This document shows, one piece after another, positions 44,976-56,263 of a stretch of DNA of 64,000 bases. The position numbers were made by a program, and so were the translations under genes. How positions within the stretch are numbered: position 1 is the stretch's first letter; each line of letters begins with the position of its first letter. The DNA comes from Cylicocyclus nassatus (taxonomy: Eukaryota; Nematoda; Chromadorea; Rhabditida; Strongylidae): the NCBI GenBank assembly GCA_958299035.1, contig CATQJL010000223.1, forward strand, positions 73,205,006 through 73,269,005. The letters run 5' to 3'. The notes below the pieces were generated by a model, which was not told the origin of the DNA, did no database searches, and worked only from the letters and a program-made list of their open reading frames with translations.

Positions 44976-45600
44976 GAATCCTAGGCAAAGTTTTGAAGAA
45001 ATTTAGGTTTCGCGCTCATCTATTGCACGTCCACTGTAACCCCAGAAAGGCAGCACTACCATGCGAATTGATATGAAGTTGCCGCTTACGGAATGTGCAA
45101 AATTTTCGTGAATGTCGCGGAATTCCGGGAATTCCCGAAGGTCATTTTTGTAAGGTTGGAAATTTTGCACATTTTGTGGGCGGTATTGTAAATGTTCATC
45201 CTGCTAAATTAACCCTCTGAGCGACGATGGAACTCTGTGATTTTACGTCTACATACACCTACCGTAATCATGCATGCAGAAGTTTTCGTGCGGAAATGTG
45301 TTCGTGTCTAACATTTCGAGTACCTCCCCTAGACCAAACCCCACCGTAACTTCAAAAAACTTTCCTATGCAAAACGAGTATCAACTTCCATGATCAGCAT
45401 GTTAAATAATTCTTGTGTGTTTTTCAATGAGAAGGCTATGAAGAGAATAAATAGTATTGAGCTCTCATTTGTTTCTAAATCAGAAAGAAGCGCAAAAGTA
45501 TGATCAGAGCAATCTAGATAATAACAAACTTATATTCGCTATGATATACTTGAAGTCATAAGTCACAAGAGATTTGCGTGGACTTAAGTAAATGGAATAA

Positions 45601-45650
45601 GTGGTAATGGAAGTAATAGTAATGGAAGTAAAAGTAATGGAAGTAAAAGC
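45601..45650 (+). repeat. 15-bp minisatellite, 3 copies
   Basis: GTAATGGAAGTAAAA is repeated in tandem with single-base variants. Non-coding. Confidence 0.8.
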
Positions 45651-45839
45651 CAGCTTTCTGAATTTTTCTAAGATATTGTATTTCACATGAGTATAACTGA
45701 TGTGCAAATCAAGAAAGTTATGAGCAGAATCCTTCCTTATTCACTAGTGATCGTGTTTATAAGGTGACTCATGCGACTTATAACAATCTTTTTGTGCAAG
45801 CATACTTTTTGCAAGCTCTTTATATGCAAACAAATTTCG

Positions 45840-46286
45840 GGTGCAAGTTGGAAAGAGTTACGTTCATGCCTTGTACTTTCGTTTTCGTACTTTTCTTCTC
45901 AAAATTGTTTGCATGCGAATGCCCCATTGACTGAGCAAGAGCAGTGAACAATTTTTGAGGAGAACTACCATAATTTCAGTGCATTAGGACGAGTGATTCA
46001 TGGCAAATAATCCCTGTCTTTTCCGTAAATCATAAATTCTAGTGCAGTCACGCCTCAGCATACTGTATATTACCAGGCAGGAACTGCCTACTGCTGCATT
46101 CCGCCTCTCTCCTTTTTGCCTATTGTGTATTTTCGTTTTTTTTCTGTTTTTCTGTTTTTTTTCTCATACCTGAAATATCTATCTTTAGGAACAGATTTTC
46201 GCAGTCACCTATATCTATCGGCTCCACTCAATGACATACTCTCTGCTCTGTTGCTTTAAAGGCATCATATCTCATTGGAAGAATCG
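45840..46286 (+). other. Conserved mini-exon module, copy 5 (upstream of gene copy 2)
   Basis: Block with GCCTTGTACTTTCGTTTTCG, CAGCATACTGTATATT, then donor-like TATT|GTGTAT, a T-rich ~72-nt putative intron and acceptor ATCTTTAG (46188). The exon 46189-46286 (98 nt) ends ATCG|GTAAGT. Against the other copies it lacks 3 and 6 bases, and its frame EQIFAVTYIYRLHSMTYSLL stays open to the donor, which hints at coding selection. Confidence 0.5.
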
Positions 46287-46707
46287 GTAAGTAGACTTAA
46301 TCACTTCGAAAAAAGTGTGAGAACGACAGTTTCTCTGAGGGTTTTTTGGGCTAAGCAGATAAAGCTCTGGCAATTTTTGAAAACGAATTCTTTGTTGTCT
46401 TCGCAGCAAAAATCCCCTATGGCATCCCCTATGGCACGCTCATGAAAGAAGAAAACATGAGGAACAACGAAAAATAGAACATGACACATAAATTTTATTG
46501 AATAGACAGGAATAGACAGGAAATTATCCAATAGACAATAAGAACTTGATGTTTTGTATTCTCCAAGTTGGCGATATGCACTGTTCGACGCGCTTGGAGC
46601 AGACTTGCTGCAGCCGTTCAAAATGTTTGGAGGACTGTAATTAGGCGGAAAGAAGGGGGTTGGTTTGGGGAAATTCAAGCTATTTTGTAGGGTTCTGCTT
46701 ATACATT

Positions 46708-46753
46708 AGACACCAACCCCCTATTACGCATCTGCAATAGGGGGTTGGTGTCT
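46708..46753. repeat. Perfect 18-bp hairpin
   Basis: AGACACCAACCCCCTATT (46708-46725), a 10-nt loop, and AATAGGGGGTTGGTGTCT (46736-46753). A perfect stem of this length is unlikely by chance; it may be the tip of a small palindromic element or a hairpin RNA. Confidence 0.8.
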
Positions 46754-47326
46754 ATGCCGCAATCTCGGTGTCATATCGCTTCTTCATCGCTTTAAAACAA
46801 GCCTTGTTCTCTATCGGGGCGCATTTTTGAATTTACACACGAAAATTTACACAATGTATACATTTATACACAATTTACACACAATTTACACACACGCGTA
46901 CACGGAGAGCATATTGAAGCTTGAAATTGTTGACTCTACAGAGATTGGGATCGGTAGGGTAGTGATTAGCACTTGCGATGTCTCTAGAAGATGAGAAGGT
47001 GGAAGAGAATGGGGTGGGATTGTTTGGGGAGGGGGTGACCGTGGGTGAGGGGGAAGAGAAGATGAAAGTTGGGAGTGCTATGCATGACTTATGGGATATT
47101 ACCAATGCGATAAGTTTTGTCTGGCAGGGGAGGACTGCAAAAATTTGCTGAGTTGTGGCCGTGAGGTTGGCCAATTCTTCAAAGTTTTTTACTCGGTTAA
47201 CGTTGAAAGTCCATAATTGGATTGCCTTGATTAGGTTTCTTGAAAATATTTTGAATATTATTTAGCTACATCCCGGTTGGACACAAAAGTTTAGATATTG
47301 TCGTGAACACCAAATTAGCAGATGAA

Positions 47327-47403
47327 GGTTTTTCACTCCTCCCGGTCCCGCAAAAGCCATATGCAAGTTTTTCACTTCTCCCTGTCCCGCAAAAGCGATA
47401 TGC
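47327..47403 (+). repeat. 39-bp tandem pair
   Basis: TTTTCACTCCTCCCGGTCCC GCAAAAGCCATATGC is followed directly by TTTTCACTTCTCCCTGTCCC GCAAAAGCGATATGC. The two minus-strand frames of ~90 codons crossing it are not convincing. Confidence 0.65.
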
Positions 47404-47825
47404 CCTTTGCTTGTTACCTCTAAACGATATCCAGGCTCCCACCTCGTGAGCCACCTGCGCCGACCCCTGCTCATCCGTATGACTAAACTTGCTATCATTA
47501 AAGATTGTTGACCTAGTGCAAACATTACAAGCATTATTACTCAACAATAAAGCGCTTAGACCGTCTGCCTGTTTGTCTCTGTGTGCGTCTGTCTGTCACG
47601 AAATAATTCATAGAACGGGTTGCAGCAAAGACTTCGAGTCAGAATTTTGCACCGCGTCACCAGCACGTAGGTCTACTATCCAAAAGCAAGAGCGGATTTG
47701 CTGCGTGAAACCTACAGAAACTACGCATCAGACGGGACCACGCGAGTTTTGGCGCGCAAAACCAAAGCTGTATTTGGACTTTTTACAAAGTCAAGAATGT
47801 ATTTGACATGTATACCTATGAGCCT

Positions 47826-47901
47826 TTGACTTAAGCCCAAGAAAGTGATCGAAAATCTATTACTTGACTTAAGCCCAAGAAAGTGATCGAAAATCTATTA
47901 C
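47826..47901 (+). repeat. Perfect 38-bp tandem duplication
   Basis: TTGACTTAAGCCCAAGAAAG.. (38 bp) occurs twice without a mismatch, so it is recent. The second copy leads into an open frame of ~47 codons ending at 48012 (...VKENWLRKRLICQDLNICED... stop) that looks protein-like but has no start or splice support; the duplication would break any upstream frame. Confidence 0.9.
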
Positions 47902-48261
47902 TCTACGAATACGGCGTTAAAGAGAATTGGCTGCGTAAACGTTTAATTTGCCAAGACCTGAACATTTGTGAAGATTACATAGACGCAGCCCATGATGATT
48001 ATTATTCTTAAGGCGACTATCAAGCCATAAATGTCCAAAAACCGATTTGAATTTGCACTTGTTCTTCTGGGAAAAGTTTCATCCACGCGAAATTACCGAT
48101 CTCACATGAAAAAGCTTTAAAAATGAGTAGTTGTTTACAGATCATTCGTGATAGTCTGCATGGGCATGGTGAGTTTCAATGTCATCATTGCGGGAATGAA
48201 TAAGGCCTACAGATTGGGACCAGTGCAAGCCTTTGCGAAGCAAAGGTGACGCACTGGTTCA

Positions 48262-48927
48262 TCAATATGCTAAGAACATCTGCACGCAACGTGCTTTCTG
48301 CGGTGACGGCCACTTAACTTCTGTGAACCGATAAAACCGACAAACTTCTATACTACTATCATGATTTTTCAATAATATGGACGTGTCATATAGAGTGGGG
48401 GAAGGAAATATCACGATTTTTTGAAAGGGCCAACTGCACGTCTTTTTGAATAAAAAGTTTTTAGTCACTGTTTCCTCCGCCTTTGGATCGTCACTGATAT
48501 CTGTAAATGGAAATGCATAAGCGTACAAATTTCCGAAAGTAGCATCATTCCATAGAAAATCAATGTTTCTTGCGGGTAACTCTTGATTAACGCACTCTTG
48601 TAGAAAATTTTTTGAAATAGATGATTCAAAGGCTACTGCATACGAAGGTGCAAAAGCAGTATCAGTTGAGCGGGTGCGAACGCGATGCGCGCGTATTTTC
48701 GTCGTTGTAAATCCGGCGCATATTGCGCTCTGCGGCTGATAAAACCGCGCTTGCGCCCAGAGATATTGCCCTTCGTCATGCAGCAGCCTATACAATCCAT
48801 CGATGTCTTGAGGTGTATTGACTAAATCACAGACAGATGTTATCTGGTTCCTCTTATTATTTAAGCATCCCCTAATGCTGGGTTCATACTGGACTGTAAG
48901 TTCCGAAACTGTTCCTGCACAGTGCAC
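48262..48927 (-). CDS. Hypothetical open frame, 221 codons
   Basis: The longest non-transposon frame of the window. The ATG and first ~18 codons lie inside the palindromic MITE at 48872-48985, so the original N-terminus is missing or the frame begins elsewhere. The central part (FYQPQSAICAGFTTTKIRAH, AYAFPFTDISDDPKAEETVT) has normal amino-acid composition and a charged region. I recognise no motif or family. It could be an exon of a host gene truncated by the MITE, an old transposon protein, or chance. Confidence 0.35.
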   Translation of the reverse strand: MHCAGTVSELTVQYEPSIRGCLNNKRNQITSVCDLVNTPQDIDGLYRLLHDEGQYLWAQARFYQPQSAICAGFTTTKIRAHRVRTRSTDTAFAPSYAVAFESSISKNFLQECVNQELPARNIDFLWNDATFGNLYAYAFPFTDISDDPKAEETVTKNFLFKKTCSWPFQKIVIFPSPTLYDTSILLKNHDSSIEVCRFYRFTEVKWPSPQKARCVQMFLAY

Positions 48928-48985
48928 AATTCGCGCACTGTGCTGGAAGTGTTCCGGAACTTACGAATCAGTATGAATCTAGCCT
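48872..48985. mobile_element. Small palindromic MITE, ~114 bp
   Basis: GGGTTCATACTGGACTGTAA GTTCCG on the left matches CGGAACTTACGAATCAGTATGAATCTAG on the right; the centre is CAGTGCACAATTCGCGCACTG. Flanks CCCTAATG / CCTAAAG give no clear target duplication. It supplies the first codons of the frame at 48927-48262. Confidence 0.75.
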
Positions 48986-49079
48986 AAAGTGACATCCTTG
49001 CGAAGGTAATGGTGGGAATAAGAAAGTTTTTATCTATTGCTCACTTTTGAGTGCAGTTTAACAGGCCATGAAGGCTTGT

Positions 49080-49470
49080 GTATAAAGCTGAATTTTGTAT
49101 GTATGTATGTCCGTTTGTCTCTCTGTATATCCGTTAGTATGCCTCTATGTATGACCAAGTAAAAACTTCATTTCTAAGCCGATCGGAAATTTTTGCCTAA
49201 ATACACTTCGGGGTAAGGAGGATGTCGTAGGCTACTTTTCATTATCGACTCTCGATTTTTTGCGAAGTTTGAGCGCGCTGAGAGTTGGCAAAGGTGCTGA
49301 TTACGATTAAAGTATTACTTTTAGGAAGTATCGACTACCCTATCAATTTTATCATTTTGCAAAGTTTGAGCTACCGGCTAGAAGTTGGACAGGGTAGGGG
49401 TGGGGTGGGGGGGGGGGGGAGGGGGAGGTAAGCGAGCATGCTTATTACGAGGACATAGTGGTTGTAGGGT
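49080..49470 (+). mobile_element. Diverged 5' part of a Helitron
   Basis: TGTATAAAGCTGAATTTTGT ATG repeats, then CATTTCTAAGCCGATCGG, ACACTTCGGGG, TAGGCTACTTTTCATTATCG, GCAAAGTTTGAGC and GCGAGCATGC follow the same order as 19934-20830 in the complete Helitron. The inverted half and the CTAG end were not found. Confidence 0.55.
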
Positions 49471-49629
49471 ATTGGCATATAGAGGTGGGACTGTTTGAAG
49501 GAATGTTGAACGGAAATCGGCCATGGTGATTTCTATTGTAGTACTGATAGGGCGGGCGGAGCCGGCTCAGATGTTTGACTGCTACACTTTGATGAGCTCA
49601 TAATAATTCGTACCTGTTTTGGACCGAAC

Positions 49630-50277
49630 ATGACTACCGGAAATGAGGCCACTGGAGCCGACAATTGCATCAAATATCCAGTGACACCCACTCAGTTCGC
49701 TAATCCTGAACGTCATCGTTCGAATTCTTCCAACCACACCGGCACATATTCAGCGGTAGTTCAAGATTTACTGCTTTTGCATGTGTGATGAAAACTTTCT
49801 TCAAAACCACTTCAGGATGATGTTCCCAAATTCAATAGAGGTAGCAACAGTCATTCGATGCCTGCACAGTCTGCGGTTCACGACAGACACCGCTGGAGCT
49901 CTCCCGGCTTAAATGAAAGTTGCCATCAGCAGATCGACGTATTCATCCCAACAGGAATGTGTACCAAACATGAGAAGCTGCAGGAGAAGAAATCTCACAA
50001 TATCTTAACACCTGCTTCATTTGCCAGAAGTGTGACTAAACGTCTCAGTAACGATAAAAATCATCGGTGCAGTTTGTGTGGCGATTTTCACCGCACCTAC
50101 CTGTGTCGTATGCCACTCCCATTCTCTTACAGAGCCGCTATACTGCTTGTAAACCGTCGGCTTTGTCCAAAATGCGCGCGATCACACCATCTTTCAGCTT
50201 GCAAAAATACCGCACCATGCGAGTATTGCGGAGGCAGTGACCATGCTACTGTACTGTGTCAGTTATCCGCTTATTGA
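49630..50277 (+). CDS. Zinc-knuckle protein gene, copy 2 (204 aa, two exons)
   Basis: Exon 1 49630-49782 (51 codons, MTTGNEATGADNCIKYPV), intron 49783-49815 (33 nt, GTGTGA..CACTTCAG), exon 2 49816-50277. Knuckles are CSLCGDFHRTYLC, CPKCARSHHLSAC and CEYCGGSDHATVLC at about residues 140-200; the last ~65 residues are ~85% identical to copy 1 while the middle differs strongly. The second exons differ by 6 nt overall (a multiple of three). The intron of 33 nt is at the lower limit for nematodes. No protease, RT or integrase follows. Function unknown; RNA or DNA binding is inferred from the knuckles. Confidence 0.75.
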
Positions 50278-50722
50278 AGAAACGCGAAAATCGTCATCGT
50301 TGGACTACTGGTTTTTATAACTGACATCCCCCTAGCCTAATATCGAGAATTCATTTCTGGCAGCATGCTGATAAAATCATTTTGTTGGTTCGTGGACCAA
50401 CTCTGAAGATTTTGCGACTCACAGGCTCTCTGCGCACCTTTCCCACCGTTGTAATTGCTTTTCTATGCTCAAATAAATCGAATTTACTGTGGGCGTACAA
50501 ATTTTTGTAGCACGCTTGGAGGATGAGAGGTTTCGTTGAAACGGCTTTAGATGTGCTACTTTTCATCGCTATTCTATATGCTTACAAGAATTCCAGCTGG
50601 TTATTCTCCCCAACATGTTTGAAAGACTTAAGAGGTATTCACGGTCAACTGCGTAGATGTTAAGGCGTGTTGTTTTGCTTGTCGCTTGCAATGATATGTA
50701 TACCTGTTGTATTCTGATTCAC

Positions 50723-50728
50723 AATAAA
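50723..50728 (+). terminator. Poly(A) signal of zinc-knuckle gene, copy 2
   Basis: AATAAA in the conserved context TTCACAATAAAGTATCATGG, ~450 bp after the stop codon; counterpart of 28294-28299. Confidence 0.5.
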
Positions 50729-53534
50729 GTATCATGGCTGAAGTATTGTAATAAGCTCAACGAATACAAGTAAATTTCGGAAACCTTCTACTGCTGTATG
50801 TGGTCTATCTCAAGTTAATTATGTCTTGTCGCAGAAAACGCTGATAATATGTTGTCTATCTCAAGTGTCAAGAAGTCGTATCACTTAATCTGTTCGCAGT
50901 AAAACATTTGAACTATATGCAGTTTTTGAAACTTTTTGAAGATCCTTGTACCGGGTCTACTAAGAAACATCAGAAGAATTAAAGGCTCATAACGTTTCGA
51001 AAACGAGTGGAATCACTCATTTTAAAAATTTGTGAGTTTCTGAATCCATAGTAAAAAGTGCTTAGGCGGTTGAGACGCTAGTGTTTTCAATGCATGCAGT
51101 TTTGTCATGCAATATACTTTAGGGGAAAGCAGCATCTTGTTCTGAGAAAATTTTCCAAAGGATATGTCTAGGTTGGAGATTTGTATGATTTAACGAGAGT
51201 TAAACTGGCTTGCGATGGATACGATTGGAAATGAGATAGTAACTATTATGTTTTGTGAGAAAGATGACAGAGTTGATTTCACCACTGATTAATTTGAACG
51301 CAGTACGTTGACATTTGGTCGCTCACCTCATAGACAGACCTTACTATTTCTTGTCTACAATGGTTGCTTCCGATTTCTGACGTAAGTTGAGTGCATCACA
51401 TGAATGAACGAATATGAACATGTAAATGAGTACTTTTCATTCGGCTATGATGGTGTTTTAGAAAGGAAAATGCAAAACTTATTCATAATAAACTGATTTG
51501 CTATGCGAAAACAGAAGGAGATATCGTAAAATTTTTTGGTGAGAAATGTCTATTTGCAAGCATAGCCACAGTACCCAATCAAATTGCAAAACTTTTTGAT
51601 TTTTTGCAGATAGGCTACGGGCATTTACGAACATATAAAAGTTTGCTCAAAGTTGCATTCTGTCAAAAAAGAATTTGATGTTCTAGCAGAAAAGAAATGT
51701 GAGATACAAAATGGTTCAGTCAGGCTGTTTTTCTATCTCACCTTTTCTATGAGTTACGCGAAAGCCGACTTATCTTTCAAAATTCATCCGCCATTGAAAT
51801 TGGTAGAATATGTGGAGTCATGGGATTTGAAAACGAAAAGACGCCTTAATCAATCATAATCAATGGTGCAAATTTAAAAGTTGATTTACTTTGAATACAA
51901 TCTACAGCCTTACTTGAGATTATACGAGATTACGGAAAAAGCAATACTTTTGCAATGGGAAAAAGGCGAATGGTCACCGGAGGATTTGGAAAGGAATCCT
52001 CGTTCTAATCCTCTTTCAAGCAGCGTAGCGGACGAACAAAATGAGGGAAACAAGAAATAACTTTGAAACTAATGCAACTAACTTTTTTGTCTTCGCAGTT
52101 TATACAATACACAAATCGTTGCTGCCTATGTATTGACGGGTACACTCTATAGAGTCATGCTATCTAAATAAAGGCACCATCGATACATCTGCAAAGCTGT
52201 CTGATCAACGTTTAGCTTTCAATTTGAAAAGGATTTGAAGCGAAACCAAAAAAGCAAAAGTACTCAAGAAATAAAACATAGCGCTGAACCGTCCAAAAAG
52301 CTGAAACTTCTGTAGCAGATATTACTTTCAGAAAAATGGATTGGATATTATGTGTACACGTAAAATGATAGCTACTAGGCTACCGTATTACAGTTTCACA
52401 AAATGCAAAGCTGCATGTCGAGTGTCAACCGACCTTTTGGAATACTCATGCTTAGCAGGAGGGTTTTCCTATTTGATTGTCAAGAGTATTTTTTTCTAGC
52501 AACAGTTTCTCTCGTTTGTTCGCTTAGATGAGCTTTATAGGAACTACATCTGCCCAGTGCCAGTGAAAGTTACGTAATCATAAGCCTTTACTCCAGTAAA
52601 AAAATGAAACACATTTTTATGCGTATCTGCAACCTGACGTCAAAATCGAGTCGAAATAGTTCTTGTCAACGCATCAGAGAATGAGAAGAGAGTTGCCGAT
52701 CCAGCAGTGACGAGGAAATGGCAATATTCAAGCACTTTACGGTGCATCTATCCCTTCAATGGCTATCTCTTTCTCGTTAATCCTATATACATGTACCTTG
52801 CTAAGTGTTAAGTATTTAATCTCGCTTGGATTAAACTGGTTTGTCTTCAGTTTGTTGTTGTCATTAGTATAACAAAGTTTTATCCAATTTTACAGTCAAG
52901 AAAAGTTTGAAAAAGTAGAAGTGTGCAGCTGGCCGCCATTTGGTGGATCATTCCGCTTGATCCAGTTTGTTTAGAGCAGTTCGGGCTTCGCTTGAAAATT
53001 AAGTTTGGCTTTGACTTTACTTTGACTGCAGAAAAATTTTCCAATCGAATTTGACTTCATGCAATTGAATATTACTTTTCGCTGGTGCCGCTACTAGAAC
53101 TAACAGCCCTTGCGAAATTCGAGATTCTTCTCCAATCAATTATCATACCAAATCAGTTTGAATTTTGTTTCTTTCGTTTCACAAGTGTTAACTTTTCGTC
53201 CCTTGTAATGCAATAAAGACTGGCATATAACACCACGTTTCGGACTCCAAGGCAAATGTCTGCCTTTTTCGACAGGTAAAGGAAGTAAAGCAGCAAATAA
53301 AGCTCTGCAATTTTTTTTACTGTAAATCAAATTGGTACCTGCCATTCCAAATTGGCTAATCAAACGAAAATAAAGTAACCCACTAGACGCTTTTCTTCTT
53401 CTCATAGATTTCGTAATTGTCCGAGTATGGAAAAAAATGAAAAAAATTCTGCAAGGCCTTAGCATGACGAATTTTCCTAAAAATTGACCCTCACCCCAAT
53501 TCTAGCAGGTTCTTTCTGCAAACGCTCCTTTTGC

Positions 53535-53993
53535 ATCCAAGCTGATGCTCTCAACGCTTGCAGCAAGTTGACCTAACGCCTTGCACTTTTTGTTTTCGCA
53601 CTTTCTTCACATCAACATTCGTTCGGTCATCCGTATTGCCTCGTAAACAGAGCAAGAGCATCGAACATTTTCCGCCGAGAAACACCAGTTCCGAGTGATT
53701 ATGGCATAAGATCTCCTTCACCATATATAATCGTCCTGGTGCAACCATACCCCAGTATTTGCAACGCCCAGTATACTGTAGACTGACAGGCAGGAACGGC
53801 CGCACTGCTGCATTCAGCCACTCTCCTTTTCATTTGATGTGTGAGTAACTTTCTCTTCTTTGCATAGGTGTCCTAGCTGAAATATCTTGCTTTAGGAACA
53901 TTCACAGCCGTCCATACCTCGTATCAGCTCTGCTCAATACTTGTGACTAATCTGTCCTATTGCAACAAAAGCTTCATACTTTAGGAGGAAGCG
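53535..53993 (+). other. Conserved TATA/mini-exon module, copy 6 (region C)
   Basis: Contains CACCATATATAATCGTCCTG (TATA-like), CAGTATACTGTAGACTGACA, donor-like GATGT|GTGAGT, acceptor TTGCTTTAG and an exon 53896-53993 ending GAGGAAGCG|GTAAGG. A 4-base loss at the exon start (GAACATTCAC against GAACAGATTTTCGC) shifts the frame, and TTTAG gives a stop, so if the exon is coding this copy is broken. Confidence 0.5.
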
Positions 53994-54119
53994 GTAAGGA
54001 GATTTCTTTTTTAAAAGAGTTTTGAAGAATTTCATATAACACATTCATGAGGAAACATAGGCGCTGTTTCACAGTATAGAACTCAGAAATTAAAATCTCG
54101 TTTTGCTGGAACATTGCGC

Positions 54120-54620
54120 ATAGGGTTCTTTGACATGCTGATATCACGAAAAGTATTCATTTTGCATAAAAGAGCTTTTGTGGAGTTGCAGCAAGTGTAC
54201 GTTAGGGGGGTTAGAAGCACGATTTCGTTGAATTTTGGTCAAGAAGGGGGGAGGGGGGCATTCGACATGTTGACCACGAAGATCACACTTTTCCGCACTA
54301 AATTATCTCCCTGTGTGGTTGCGGTTAGTTGCAGGTAGGAGGTCAAAATCGCAAACTTCCTGGAAAATTTACCTAGGGGGGGGGGGATTTGCCACGTTCA
54401 GCACTCCGATCACGGCAGCGCCTTTTTCTCGTACCAATGTGAGCATACGGTAGATGAGTCAAAATCGAAAATTTGCTCAAAACTTTGCCCAAAGGGTTCT
54501 CAATCCTGCTGATTACAAATTACACACTTTCTTTGCGTTTTGAGACGTTTCGCGGAGTTACGGTGGACTTATGATAGGCTTACAACGTATTTAATTTCTT
54601 GAGACTTTTTCATTCCTTTG
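54120..54620 (+). repeat. ~115-130-bp degenerate tandem repeat, region C
   Basis: Units start near CATGCTGATATCACG (54134), CATGTTGACCACGAAG (54266), CACGTTCAGCACTCCG (54394) and CTGCTGATTACAAAT (54507), with shared ACACTTT, GAGTTACGGT and GTCAAAATCG.AAA parts. Counterpart of 43780-44270. Two G runs lie inside. Confidence 0.55.
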
Positions 54621-54649
54621 AAATTTTGTGCTATCTCAAGCTTTTGATC

Positions 54650-55860
54650 AAATGAGCATTCAGACTAGGTTTATCTCGCTCTTTGCTTTACTCTAGACCA
54701 TCTATTATGCAAGATGTTGCTGTGCACAGCGGCAAAATTTCGTGCAGTTTTGCACTTTCGTTTTGACTCGTGACCTTCACTCGGTAACAATAATTTTTCG
54801 GAATTAAAACGCGTTATGTTCCAATAGCGCATTTGCACTAAAACCCGATCTGACTCGCTTCTGCAGCAGGGACATGCTTGCAGTTTTATTGCTAACAAGG
54901 GCATGGTTAGAAGTCGATTATTTTCAGCAGGCGAGATCCAATGAGTACAGCATGAAAGGCTTATTCCAAATCTATTTGTTCAACCCGCTAAAATGCTTTG
55001 TAAATAGGTAACATGAGCCATTATACAAGGTTGGCTCATAATCCACTTTTTGTTATCTTTTCTTTCAAGTGTTAGATATCCTTCTAACCGAAACCGTTGT
55101 TCTTGAAAACGTTCTGCTGCTTTCGAAAACTTTCCATTCGTCTAGTTTCTTAATACGCATTCCGAAGATCTTGGTTTCCGGAGTTGTGCTTTCGGAAATG
55201 AGACACTAAACATCTTTTTTCTTACACTCTCCCGAGTCTATGAAAATTGTCGAACTTGTTCAAAAAGTATGCATGATGATTGTGAAGTTTTGTCTACGAA
55301 TTGCTAACCATAATTAGATTCCAAATTCTGAGTCGAAAAATTCTGACTCCATCTTGGCTGATCATTGAAGCTTTGGAAACCAATTGCAGATATTTTTCTT
55401 AGTACATTGGTGCGTTACCTCAATTTTTGGAGGAGGAAAAATCAGAGTTTTGCAGTATGTCCTAGCAGCAAACCAACTTTTCTGCACTGCTCACCCGATC
55501 ATCGGCCATAAAATAACAAAGTCCTAGTGCATTCGCGAGTGAGTTATGCTTCCTCAAGCTAGAATCAAAAAAAAATTGTAGCAATTTCAGGTTAATATCA
55601 TTTCGAATTTCCTCAAGTACACTTTAGCATTTCGCAATAGTTTCTAATGCGTTCAAAGGATGAGTTTGTAAGAGAATCATCTAGATTTGATTGTGATTTT
55701 GAAATTGCATGCACTGATTACGAAGCAGCCTGATATGTAAACTAGCTACTAGACTAGCGCATGTAAAACAAATAAAATCGTAAAACTTGCGTTCATAAAA
55801 TGTCATCTAGCTAAAAGAGCATCCAGGCTCTTCCTTTCCATAGTCAAAAAATTTTTTTGG
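54650..55860. other. Stretch without a recognisable gene
   Basis: No element ends or exon chains seen. A 77-codon minus frame at 54904-54671 includes a Cys pair (ACPCCRS) but lacks other support. Confidence 0.4.
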
Positions 55861-55864
55861 CAAC

Positions 55865-56112
55865 AATCAAACATAAATCGCTGACATCAAGTCTGTCTTC
55901 CATCTGCTACATGTCGTAGACAAACTTATGAGCAGTTTTATTGCGAGAAAATCGTACATAAAATGCGAGATTTAGCGGATTATTGCCGTTTTAGTTAACC
56001 TCTAAATATGGGCTATACAAAGAAATTTAGTGCATGTCTTGGCCCAGCATAAGCCGAACGTGGCTCTGCAGGCCAAATTTGCGTTTTGCATGCACGATTT
56101 CTTAGCACTTCC
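55865..56112 (+). repeat. Left arm of a 3-kb-spaced inverted repeat
   Basis: Contains AAATCGCTGACATCAAGTCT, AGCAGTTTTATTGCGAGAAA ATCGTACATAAAA, GTGCATGTCTTGGCC and CAAATTTGCG..GCATGCACGATTTCTTAGCA. All occur complemented in reverse order at 59165-59440. A second, direct partial copy of the GCTGACATC segment is at 59098-59160. Confidence 0.65.
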
Positions 56113-56263
56113 GACTTACGGCCATTCCCCTATTGGATTTGCAAAGAAGAGCATGATATAGCCCATATCACCCTCCGTTAGTGAACTTTTTTGAAACTTT
56201 GAATCATGCTGTCAATCCAGGAAGCTCTTAGAACGATGAAAATTTTTGAATGAGATCTTTTAG

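Larger units (their letters stand above)
26545..46300. other. Copy B of the duplicated region, heavily invaded
   Basis: Collinear with copy C (49560-54950): gene 26650-27328 with 49630-50277; 3' flank 27990-28330 with 50460-50760; 28500-29055 with 50860-51445; 30070-30120 with 51446-51490; 31390-31631 with 51500-51690; 38702-38960 with 51691-51985; 42170-42345 with 52695-52850; 43195-43700 with 53535-53993. The intervening segments in B are the MITEs, the LTR element and the Penelope-like element. Between 27.3 and 27.9 kb and between 38.96 and 39.8 kb I see no gene. Confidence 0.65.
49560..54950. other. Copy C of the duplicated region, mostly free of insertions
   Basis: Runs from the gene at 49630 through conserved 3' flank, 51640-52040 and 52695-53050 to the module at 53535-53993 and its tandem repeat. 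Only small indels separate it from B once B's elements are removed. Between 50.9 and 53.5 kb I see conserved non-coding sequence but no gene. It serves as an empty-site reference. Confidence 0.65.

Noticed and set aside
44257..45076. Frames of 113, 89 and 139 codons in both orientations
   Set aside because: All lie in or across the TTAA-ended MITE at 44393-44975 and overlap each other on opposite strands.
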